DNA from: Hymenobacter terricola
Lineage (GTDB): Bacteria; Bacteroidota; Bacteroidia; Cytophagales; Hymenobacteraceae
Direction of reading: 5' to 3'
Assembly (NCBI RefSeq): GCF_017921975.2
Contig: NZ_JAGEMO020000001.1
Location: forward strand, 743,577-807,576
DNA: 64,000 bases
In this document: positions 18,201 to 24,250 of the stretch, in pieces
Position numbering within the stretch: the first letter of the stretch is position 1
How the letters are laid out: every line of letters begins with the position of its first letter
Made by a program: the position numbers and the translations under genes
Notes under the pieces: generated by a model
Told to the model about the DNA's origin: nothing
Database searches by the model: none
What the model saw: only the letters and a program-made list of their open reading frames with translations

Positions 18201-19496
18201 GATGGACGGCAGGCTTTCGGTCACGCGGCGCAGGCGCTGGTCGGCGGCCTGGGCTTCGGCCGTCAGGGCCTCGCTGCGCTGCCGGGCCAGCACCTGCTCG
18301 GTCACGTCGAGGCTATAGGCGAGCACGCCCGGCGCAGCACCGCTTTCGCCGGCCATTGGCAGGTAGCCAAAGTTATTGTAGTGCTCGCGCAGCTCGCCCG
18401 TGGCGGCGTCGGCCAGGGTGCTGCGCTCCTCGTGGCCCAGCACGGGCTGGTTGGTTTCCAGCACTTGCCGCAGCAATTGCAGGTAGCCCTGAGCGGCAAT
18501 TTCGGGCAGGCTTTCGGCCACCGTACGCCCCACTGCGGCCCGCGCACCCATGGCTTCCCGGGCGCGGGCCGAGAGAAACGTAAAGGCCATATCCGGCCCC
18601 TCCATGGTGCTGATGGTGAGGGGCAGCTGGTCGAGAATGCGCTGCATGTGGCGTTGCTGGTCGTCCACTAGCTGCTGGGTGCGGTGGTGGGCATCCACGT
18701 CGGTGCACAGGCCAAACCAGCGCTGCACTTGCCCGGCGGGCCCCCGCTGCGCCACCACATGCACCAGAAACCACCGGTACTCCTCATTGCCCCCGCGCAT
18801 CCGAAACTCCAGCTCGAAAGGCTGGCCCGCGCCCAAAGCCTCGGCCCAGCGGCTGTACATTCCGGCCAGGTCATCGGGATGAATGAGCTGCTGCCACAGC
18901 GCCTGTTTCGCGTCCTCATCCATTCGCAGCACATCGTGGCCCGTGTAGTCGATGAAGCGCCGGTTGGTGTAGTCGACCTGGCCCTGGGCGTTGGCGGCCC
19001 ACACCAGCTGGGGCAGGCTTTCGGCCAGGAAGTTGAACTGCTCCCGCTCCTGCTCAGCCCGGGCGGTGGCCAGCGCTTCGGCCTCCTCGCTCAGCAGCTG
19101 CACGCTCACGTCCAGGAGGCGCACCAGCACATAGCGGGGCTGCGCAAGGGGCACGGGCTGCAGGGTGGCCTGCCAGTACTGCCGCGGGGCTGCACCGGCA
19201 GCGTCTGCAGCGGCTACTTTGGGGGTAAGCACCTGGGGCACACCTGCAAAGGCAGCCGCTGTGCCGGCTTCCCACGCGGCGGCATCGGCCAGTGTGGCGC
19301 CGGTGGTTTCGGCGGCCGCGCGCAGGGCGGCCACGGGCAGCCCCGGCAGCGTAGCCGCCACGCCAGGCGACAGCAGGGCAGTCATAGCCAAGTTCAGGGT
19401 CAGCACCGTGCCATCCGGAGCCAGCACGCCGTGCGGGGCCGGAGCCGACGAAAACAGCAGCTCAAAGTCGAGAGCAGGCAGGGCGGAGGGAGGCAT
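15228..19496 (-). CDS. Giant soluble sensor histidine kinase with nine PAS domains
   Basis: A 1422-residue cytoplasmic kinase with no membrane segment. Nine PAS-like modules of about 115-125 residues can be delimited by their WFG-TDV-type ends (WFGLCTDVD, WFGSDLDIH, WFGTNTDVT, WYGTNTDVH, WFGTCTDID) and by HPDD and RRHDG-YRWF motifs. The 1st, 3rd and 5th are PAS_4-like; the others are PAS_3-like. A HisKA domain follows (ASHDLKQP, phospho-acceptor His1211). The ATPase domain comes last (NLLSNSLRYA N-box, DNGLGID G1, GGTGMGLYL G2). No receiver domain is fused and no response regulator is adjacent, so the partner is unknown. The ATG at 19496 is chosen over the longer frame to 19589, which overlaps the upstream terminator. 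Confidence 0.9.
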   Translation of the reverse strand: MPPSALPALDFELLFSSAPAPHGVLAPDGTVLTLNLAMTALLSPGVAATLPGLPVAALRAAAETTGATLADAAAWEAGTAAAFAGVPQVLTPKVAAADAAGAAPRQYWQATLQPVPLAQPRYVLVRLLDVSVQLLSEEAEALATARAEQEREQFNFLAESLPQLVWAANAQGQVDYTNRRFIDYTGHDVLRMDEDAKQALWQQLIHPDDLAGMYSRWAEALGAGQPFELEFRMRGGNEEYRWFLVHVVAQRGPAGQVQRWFGLCTDVDAHHRTQQLVDDQQRHMQRILDQLPLTISTMEGPDMAFTFLSARAREAMGARAAVGRTVAESLPEIAAQGYLQLLRQVLETNQPVLGHEERSTLADAATGELREHYNNFGYLPMAGESGAAPGVLAYSLDVTEQVLARQRSEALTAEAQAADQRLRRVTESLPSITFISDQEGRVLYLSPQWYAYTGTDPADDLSHSWMACLHPDDNARIARQYAAALANGTPWQYELRLRRHDGKYRWFVSQGVPEPLEEAQAAGRSRQWFGSDLDIHELHEARHRLEVKDRQLSQILSQAPALIATMAGPEHRFTFTNAGFDALVGNRAQLGQPAAQHIAEAEAQGFLELLDNVYRTGAPFVGQEMPAMLLDPATGQTQQSYLDFTYQALRDEQGRITGILAFAVDVTRRVLARRDAEALAAEVSQRDEQIRAITASVPVFIFNFDASGVITYTNPYFYEYTGRARTASPDDAWEALPPADRAAVSAVARAAMAAGEAWQATFRCRRHDGELRWFQTKVQPYTDAAGQLAGFSAATVEIHELLARTEELVRSREDFAALADNIAQLAWMADATGHIFWYNQQWYDYTGSTEADMQGRGWTQVHDPALVAGVNERYLASIRAGQPWEDTFPLRRHDGQYRWFLSRARPIRDAATGEVRRWFGTNTDVTELRQLQQQLSESEEELRIQAESIPQQVWTARPDGTVDFYNHRTAAYVGESMEKNGAAHWLSFVHPDDRALMQQRWEQAIATQRYYEAEFRLRRYDGHYRWFLGQAQARRAPGGQVLKWYGTNTDVHQQRQLTEELSRREEQFRFLAESLPQMVWTSTGVGGNDYINQRWFDYTGLVPAETGDRANWPAVIHPDDLTLTNQRWQRSVETGEFFEIEYRFRRHDGAYRWFLGQGRPQRQADGRILKWFGTCTDIDDQKRAQQQLEVQNARLVRTNEDLDNFVYTASHDLKQPINNMAGIFEELTRTAYFRDPDAVKLISYFERALAQIFATIDDLSAIVQVQRQQQERPAEAVALAPLVADVIGSLQDQVTQTGATFELDFATCPVIPFVRPNLQSVIFNLLSNSLRYAAPGRPPVIRLSSTPDVVTGRPILTVQDNGLGIDLERFGPQLFQLFRRFHTHVGGTGMGLYLVNRIVQNHGGRLEVSSTVGEGTTFQIFL

Positions 19497-19589
19497 AAAC
19501 GAAGCGTTCAACAAAAACCGGCCGGCTGTGGGTGCCTTTTCGATTCCAAAGATAGGCCCTTGCTTGGGCGGGTTCAAGGCAGAAAACAA

Positions 19590-19616
19590 AAGCCCCGGCC
19601 AGACTGGTCGGGGCTT
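19590..19616 (-). terminator. Intrinsic terminator of msrA
   Basis: AAGCCCCGGCCA pairs with TGGTCGGGGCTT (one mismatch). The minus strand continues TTTTGTTTTC. It lies between the msrA stop and the kinase start, so the two genes are probably separate units. Confidence 0.75.
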
Positions 19617-19647
19617 CTACGCAAGTAGCTGCAACGCAGCACGGGCA

Positions 19648-20322
19648 TTAGAGCGGATTCTTCAAATCCTTAGGAAACAGCTTCTGCACGTGCTCCACTT
19701 TGTGGGCCGATACGTTGGCGATGTACGGGTTTTCGGGGTGCAAGCGGTAGTAGCCCTGGTGGTAGTCCTCGGCGGGCCAGAATTTCTGGAACGGCATCAC
19801 CTGGGTCACGATTTTGCCGTCGTACTCTTTCGAGGCGTTGACTTTGGCGATGGTGGCTTCCAGGATTTGCTTCTCCTCCGGCGTGCGGTAGAACGCGGCC
19901 GAGCGGTACTCGGGGCCGGTATCGGGGCCCTGGCGGTTGAGCTGGGTGGGGTCGTGCGAGGCGGTGAAGAAGATATTGGTCAGCTCCTGGTAGCTGATGG
20001 TTTTGGGGTCGTAGTAAATCTGCACCGTTTCGGTGTGGCCGGTGTTTTGGTCGGCCACCTGCTCGTACGTCGGGTTGGCTTTGGTGCCGCCGGCGTAGCC
20101 GCTCACCACCTGCTTCACGCCTTTTATTTGCTCAAAAGCCTCTTCCTGCGCCCAGAAGCAGCCGCCGGCAAAGGTGGCCTGGGCCAGGCCGGTGAGGTTG
20201 GCCGGGGCGAAGCCGGCCGTGGAGCGCGGCGGGTTCTGGGCATCGGCGGGCTGCTGCGAGCCGCACGCGAACGTGAACGCCAGCACGCTCAGACTAGCCA
20301 GGGATTTCAATTGGTTTTTCAT
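19648..20322 (-). CDS. msrA: Peptide-methionine (S)-S-oxide reductase, lipoprotein form
   Basis: A 224-residue MsrA, which reduces methionine S-sulfoxide in proteins. The catalytic Cys55 lies in the signature GGCFWAQEEAF; FFTASHDPTQLNRQGPDTGPEYRSA and the C-terminal HQGYYRLHPENPYIANVS are conserved. Residues 1-20 form a lipoprotein signal (LAFTFACGS, lipidated Cys20), so the enzyme should sit on a membrane facing the periplasm and repair oxidised envelope proteins. No MsrB domain is fused. The ATG at 20322 begins the lipoprotein signal; the longer frame to 20421 is not supported. Confidence 0.95.
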   Translation of the reverse strand: MKNQLKSLASLSVLAFTFACGSQQPADAQNPPRSTAGFAPANLTGLAQATFAGGCFWAQEEAFEQIKGVKQVVSGYAGGTKANPTYEQVADQNTGHTETVQIYYDPKTISYQELTNIFFTASHDPTQLNRQGPDTGPEYRSAAFYRTPEEKQILEATIAKVNASKEYDGKIVTQVMPFQKFWPAEDYHQGYYRLHPENPYIANVSAHKVEHVQKLFPKDLKNPL

Positions 20323-20718
20323 GGGGTGAGTAAGACAGAAATGATGCCGCAACCGGCCCGTTTGCAGCGATAGACGCGGCCGGGCGACAAACCTTACGCC
20401 GGGCCCGTGCCGCCGTAGCACTATACGAAACGCAAGGCCGGTCCGGCTTGCGGCTGGCGGTAAAACGCCGCCGCCGGCACCGCTGAAGTGTGAAGCGTCG
20501 CTGATTGGGACACAGCCGGCCCGTGCTAAACAGGTTTATTTCGCCAATTGTTGGTCCTTAATTCTGGCGTAAGTATTTATACGTAAAAAGCCTAAGCCCG
20601 TCAATACGGCCGGCAAGTGATAAAATTCAAAATAAATCTGTTGGAAAGCGGGGGAAAGCCCGCATCTTTTGCTACGTATTAGCCGTAGCAAGGCGAATTG
20701 CCCTTGCCTTTTTCCACT
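20323..20718. other. 396-bp intergenic region between msrA and the STAS-like pair
   Basis: No gene is visible. It holds a short palindrome (GCAAGGCCGG/CCGGCTTGC, 20432-20453), an AT-rich patch at 20560-20640, and a candidate promoter for the plus-strand gene: TTG at 20641-20643, 20 bp, then ATCTTTTG at 20664-20671 (two mismatches to TAnnTTTG). Confidence 0.5.
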
Positions 20719-21117
20719 ATGGCCCTACAAATTTTACTTGAAGCAGCACACATCACCATTGCTTACGACCATATCAACGAATGGCTATACGCGGACTGGC
20801 ACGGCGACCAGGACCTGGCCAGCGTGCAGCACGGAGCCTTGGAAATGCTGCGGCTGCTGCAACTGCAACGCTGCCACAAGGTGCTGAACGACAACACCGG
20901 CGTGACCAGCATGTGGAGCGAGGCGGCTGAGTGGGGCGGCAAGGAGTGGTTTCCGGCCATGACGGCCGGCGGCCTGCACTATTTTGCCTGGGTGTATTCG
21001 CCCAACCTTTACAGTCGTCTGTCGACGGACCTGACGCTGCAATTCACGGCGGGCAACCCGGTGGTGGCCACCTTCGACGACCTCGAAACCGCCAAGGCCT
21101 GGCTGAAGCAAATGTAG
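20719..21117 (+). CDS. STAS-like hypothetical protein, first of a tandem pair
   Basis: A 132-residue cytoplasmic protein with an alternating beta/alpha pattern and no signal peptide. It contains DWHGDQDLASVQHGALEML, CHKVLNDNTGV and LHYFAWVYSPNLYSRLS, ending with an FDDLETAKAWL helix. The overall pattern resembles the SpoIIAA-like/STAS fold proteins found in multiple copies in Hymenobacter-type genomes. I do not recognise a named family. The next gene is a divergent paralogue. A role in regulation by protein-protein contact is only a guess. The ATG at 20719 is preferred to an upstream non-ATG start. Confidence 0.7.
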   Translation: MALQILLEAAHITIAYDHINEWLYADWHGDQDLASVQHGALEMLRLLQLQRCHKVLNDNTGVTSMWSEAAEWGGKEWFPAMTAGGLHYFAWVYSPNLYSRLSTDLTLQFTAGNPVVATFDDLETAKAWLKQM

Positions 21118-21153
21118 CTTGATGATTAGCTTGAAGAACCTGATAACCTGATT

Positions 21154-21597
21154 TTGCGCTTTAACTACCCGTTTCCCGTGCAATCTGCTGATACGCTCAC
21201 CTTCCGGCGGCCCGATGGCCATATCTACCTCTCGGCCACCCGCGACCGGGTAAACCACTGGATTCATGCGCAATGGTCGGGCGTGCAATCCCTCGAAACC
21301 ATTCAGGCCGGCGGCCTGGCGTACATCGATATGCTGCGGGCCGAGCCGTGCGCCAAGCTCCTCAACGACCACCGCGAGCTGGTGGGCCGGTTTGTGAACG
21401 CCAATGAGTGGATTGCGCAGGTCTGGACGCCGCGCATCATGCAGGCCGGCCTGCGCTATTTTGCCCAGGTGCTGGCGCCCGGCGTGTTCGGCCAGCTGTC
21501 GATGGAGGACCTGCACCAGCGCATCAGCGACCGGTTTGAGCTAAAGATGTTCGGCCAGCTGGAAGATGCCCAGGCCTGGCTGCGCCGCCTGCCGTAG
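21154..21597 (+). CDS. STAS-like hypothetical protein, second of a tandem pair
   Basis: A 147-residue paralogue of the preceding gene. It shares the layout W-x-G-x-Q-S-x-E-x-I-x-x-G, CAKLLNDHRELVG (compare CHKVLNDNTGV), AGLRYFAQVLAPGVFGQLS (compare GLHYFAWVYSPNLYSRLS) and a final EDAQAWLRRL helix. It begins 36 bp after the first gene, apparently at a TTG at 21154, because an in-frame TAG at 21127 blocks any earlier start. The pair arose by duplication and has diverged considerably. Function unknown. Confidence 0.7.
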   Translation: MRFNYPFPVQSADTLTFRRPDGHIYLSATRDRVNHWIHAQWSGVQSLETIQAGGLAYIDMLRAEPCAKLLNDHRELVGRFVNANEWIAQVWTPRIMQAGLRYFAQVLAPGVFGQLSMEDLHQRISDRFELKMFGQLEDAQAWLRRLP

Positions 21598-21632
21598 GGC
21601 CGCCGCCGGGAGCAACCTGAACCTATTTGCCG

Positions 21633-21640
21633 TATTTTTG
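21633..21640 (+). promoter_or_regulatory. -7 element (TATTTTTG) of the desaturase gene
   Basis: An exact TAnnTTTG match 50 bp before the desaturase ATG. No TTG at -33 spacing was seen, so the promoter call is tentative. Confidence 0.35.
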
Positions 21641-21690
21641 TCTGAAAGCCCAGGCGCGCTACCACTTGCCGCGCCCGCTTTCTGCTCTTT

Positions 21691-22695
21691 ATGGCCCAAG
21701 CCCCCACTGCCTTCACCGTTGCCACAGCCCCCGAGCCGCACCGCGTGCGCACCCGCCAAATCATCAAGGCCCACCCCGAGGTGAAGCAATTGATGACCCG
21801 CAACCCCACCACGTTCCTCATCGGCATGGGCTGCGTGGTGGCCCAGGTGGCCCTGGCGTATTTCCTGCGCAACCAGGCCTGGTACTGGACCATTCCGGTG
21901 GCCTACCTGGTGGGCGCGTTTTTCTCGCACACGCTGTTCGTGGTTATTCACGAAGCGGCCCACAACCTGGTATTCCGCAAGCTGTGGCAGAACGTGGCCA
22001 CCGGCATCGTGGCCAATTTCCCGTCGATTTTCCCCACGGCCATCAGCTTCAAGAATTTCCACATCAAGCACCACGTTTTTCAGGGCGTGCACGAGCTGGA
22101 CGCGGATTTGCCCGACTGGTACGAGGCCAAGCTGATTAACAACTACAGCATCGGCAAAGCCATCTGGCTGTTTTTCTTCCCGGTTTTCCAGCTCATTCGC
22201 ACCATTCGCTGCCGCGAAATCGCTACCGTCGATAAGTATGTTTTTGCCAACATCGCAGCCCAGATTGCCTTCGATGTGGCCATCGTCTACTTCTTCGGCT
22301 GGACGGCCCTGCTCTACCTGTTCCTCAGCTTCTGGTTCTCCGTCGGCCTGCACCCGCTGGGCGCCCGCTGGATTCAGGAGCACTACCTCACCCTGAGCGA
22401 CACCCAGGAAACCTATTCCTACTACGGCCGCCTCAACGGCATCAACCTCAACGTGGGCTTCCACAACGAGCACCACGACATGCCCAGCATTCCGTGGAAC
22501 AACCTGCCCAAAATCAAGGCCATCGCGCCCGAGTTCTACGAGCCGCTGCTGGCCCACACCAGCTACACCAAGCTGTTCCTCATGTTCCTCTTCGACCAGG
22601 AAATCAGCCTCTACTCGCGCATCACGCGCAAGGAGCGCGGCACCGCCACGCTGAAAGACCAGAGCGTGCCGGACAAGGAGCTGCTGTCGGCCTAG
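21691..22695 (+). CDS. Membrane desaturase of the sphingolipid delta-4 desaturase (DES1) type
   Basis: A 334-residue integral-membrane di-iron desaturase. Histidine boxes are HEAAH (87-91), HIKHH (124-128) and HNEHH (258-262), with membrane segments around 41-60, 65-86, 155-172 and 190-222. Beyond the boxes, the stretch VGLHPLGARWIQEHY, ETYSYYGRLNGINLNVG and HNEHHDMPSIPWNNLPKIK closely parallels eukaryotic dihydroceramide delta-4 desaturases, more than acyl-CoA or phospholipid desaturases. Bacteroidetes make sphingolipids, so a ceramide-type substrate is plausible but unproven. It is a single gene, ended by a strong bidirectional terminator. Confidence 0.87.
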   Translation: MAQAPTAFTVATAPEPHRVRTRQIIKAHPEVKQLMTRNPTTFLIGMGCVVAQVALAYFLRNQAWYWTIPVAYLVGAFFSHTLFVVIHEAAHNLVFRKLWQNVATGIVANFPSIFPTAISFKNFHIKHHVFQGVHELDADLPDWYEAKLINNYSIGKAIWLFFFPVFQLIRTIRCREIATVDKYVFANIAAQIAFDVAIVYFFGWTALLYLFLSFWFSVGLHPLGARWIQEHYLTLSDTQETYSYYGRLNGINLNVGFHNEHHDMPSIPWNNLPKIKAIAPEFYEPLLAHTSYTKLFLMFLFDQEISLYSRITRKERGTATLKDQSVPDKELLSA

Positions 22696-22716
22696 CGCCT
22701 CGCGCAACCCCGTTTC

Positions 22717-22754
22717 AACGAAAAAGGCGACCTCAATGGGTCGCCTTTTTCGTT
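22717..22754. terminator. Bidirectional intrinsic terminator, perfect 16-bp stem
   Basis: Arms 22717-22732 and 22739-22754 with a 6-bp loop; each arm contains five A or T, so both convergent transcripts gain a U-tract. Confidence 0.9.
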
Positions 22755-22780
22755 GGCTGAATCCGGCCGGATGGTCCCAA

Positions 22781-23224
22781 TTAGTGATTAGCAGGAGTGC
22801 CCGGTATGGCCGAAATGGTGTCCAGCACCATGTGCGGAATAGCAAACGGAGCCTGGTTGGCGGTGCAGACGCGCGGAGTGGCTTTGCGGTTTGGGTCGGT
22901 GTTGTAGGTGAAGTAGATGCGTTGGCCCCGCCGGTTGAGAACCCCGAAATCGGCCGAATTGGTGGCGGCGATGACGTTGGTATTGCCCAAACTGTCGGGC
23001 GAGGTGTACGACTGGATGGATTGCCCGATGGGAAACGGGCTGTCTACCTGAATCAGGATGCCATCCCAGCACCGGTCACTCAGCACCACGCCCGAGAAGC
23101 CGGTCGGCAGCGGGCCGGGAAAACATGTAGTAGGAGTCGGGCCAGGGGCGTGGGATTTATCGCAGCTTGCTAAGCTGCTGATGGCCAAAGCAGACAGGCC
23201 CAAAAAGTAGGAGAAACGGGGCAT
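22781..23224 (-). CDS. Small lipoprotein of unknown function
   Basis: A 147-residue lipoprotein. The signal peptide has lipobox LASC (Cys21). The mature part is rich in Pro, Gly and Thr and contains four further cysteines or Cys-rich segments (TTCFPGPLP, DRCWDGILIQV, RVCTANQAPFAIP). A disulfide-stabilised small beta domain is likely. I do not recognise a family. It is a single gene between the desaturase terminator and the yceI terminator. Confidence 0.7.
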   Translation of the reverse strand: MPRFSYFLGLSALAISSLASCDKSHAPGPTPTTCFPGPLPTGFSGVVLSDRCWDGILIQVDSPFPIGQSIQSYTSPDSLGNTNVIAATNSADFGVLNRRGQRIYFTYNTDPNRKATPRVCTANQAPFAIPHMVLDTISAIPGTPANH

Positions 23225-23289
23225 AAGAAGGGAAATACAGCGCTGGAACCTCCAGCCTTATTCTCCTGACCGGTACGCGTTGCGTGGGC

Positions 23290-23334
23290 TACAAAAAAAA
23301 GGCAGCTGCCCCAATCGGAGCAGCTGCCTTTGCA
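23290..23334 (-). terminator. Intrinsic terminator of yceI
   Basis: A perfect 12-bp stem (23298-23309 with 23320-23331). On the minus strand it is followed by a T-run (rc of the A-run 23293-23300). Confidence 0.88.
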
Positions 23335-23362
23335 ATAGCGAAACGACGCGCGTATGCGGCAA

Positions 23363-23908
23363 TTACGCCTGCTTGGCGAACTGCACGTTGATAATCAGCT
23401 TCACGTCGTCGCCCAGCACGATAGAGCCGGTTTCGGTGATGCCGCCCCAGGTGAGGCCGAAATCTTTGCGGTTCACTTTGCCGGTTACTTCGAAGCCGGC
23501 CTTGTGGTTGCCGTAGAAATCGACGGCCGAGCCGCCATATTCGGCTTCCAGGGTCACGGCCTTGGTCACGTCTTTCATCGTGAGGTTGCCGGTCAGCTTG
23601 TAATTGTCGCCGCTTTCTTTCACGAAGGAAGTCGACTCAAATTTGATGTGTGGGAAATTGGCGGTGTCGAAAAACTCTTCGCTTTTCAGGTGGCCGTCGC
23701 GTTGCTCCTGGTTGGTGTCGACGCTCTCGACGTCGAGCGAGAACTCAACTTTGGCGTTTTCGAAGTTGTCGCCTTCCGATTCCATCGAACCCTGGAAGGT
23801 TTTGAAGGAGCCGGTGACGGTGGAAATAACCAAGTGCTTGATTTTGAATTGCACTTCGGAGTGCATGGGGTCAAGTACCCATTTGGTGGCGGTGGTGGTT
23901 TCGGACAT
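23363..23908 (-). CDS. yceI: YceI family lipid-binding protein
   Basis: A 181-residue YceI-domain protein, an extended lipocalin-like barrel that binds polyisoprenoid or other lipids. Family motifs: WVLDPMHSEVQFKIKHL near the N-terminus, SLDVESVDTNQEQRDGHLKS, FPHIKFEST, GNLTMKDVTKAVTLE and NRKDFGLTWG. No signal peptide is visible, so it is probably cytoplasmic, unlike E. coli YceI. The ATG at 23908 is used; the longer frame runs into the promoter. A -7 element and an overlapping palindrome (23942-23991) suggest tight transcriptional control. Confidence 0.92.
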   Translation of the reverse strand: MSETTTATKWVLDPMHSEVQFKIKHLVISTVTGSFKTFQGSMESEGDNFENAKVEFSLDVESVDTNQEQRDGHLKSEEFFDTANFPHIKFESTSFVKESGDNYKLTGNLTMKDVTKAVTLEAEYGGSAVDFYGNHKAGFEVTGKVNRKDFGLTWGGITETGSIVLGDDVKLIINVQFAKQA

Positions 23909-24250
23909 GACGTTGGGGGTTGAAAAGGTGAATTGACGATGCAAATATAATCAATGTTCCTACATAATATGTATCTACATTGATTATATTTTCAGCCTTA
24001 ACGCGTGCCGCTAAAGAAAGTTCACATCCCGCGCGTAGGGAAGGCTGCCGCGTGGTCAACTCCGCGACCTTGATGCGTTTACTGCTGCTGATGCCGCGGC
24101 GGTCGGCGATGCCATCGGGCCAACAAATCGAAGTGGGGCGGGGCTTTGTGCACCCGCAACGAGCCGCGGTTCCAGCGCTGTGCTCCGCCCGGCATGACGT
24201 TCTTTAGCGGCCCGTTCAACCACTCGATTTCCAACACCCACCCGCCACCG
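23909..24250. other. 342-bp intergenic region with MITE-like inverted repeat
   Basis: Besides the yceI promoter, GCCGCTAAAGAA (24007-24018) is repeated in perfect inverse at 24200-24211, bounding a 205-bp GC-rich segment without an ORF. The right end (GGCATGACGTTCTTTAG) resembles the edge of family-1 palindromes elsewhere in the window (compare 3764-3778). Confidence 0.5.
23942..23991 (-). promoter_or_regulatory. yceI promoter with nested operator-like palindrome
   Basis: Minus-strand TATATTTG (23949-23942) is an exact -7 element. It is overlapped by a perfect 15-bp inverted repeat (23943-23957 with 23977-23991) that encloses an 11-bp palindrome ACATAATATGT (23962-23972). The region is strongly AT-rich in a high-GC genome, as expected for a repressor site. 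Confidence 0.65.
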
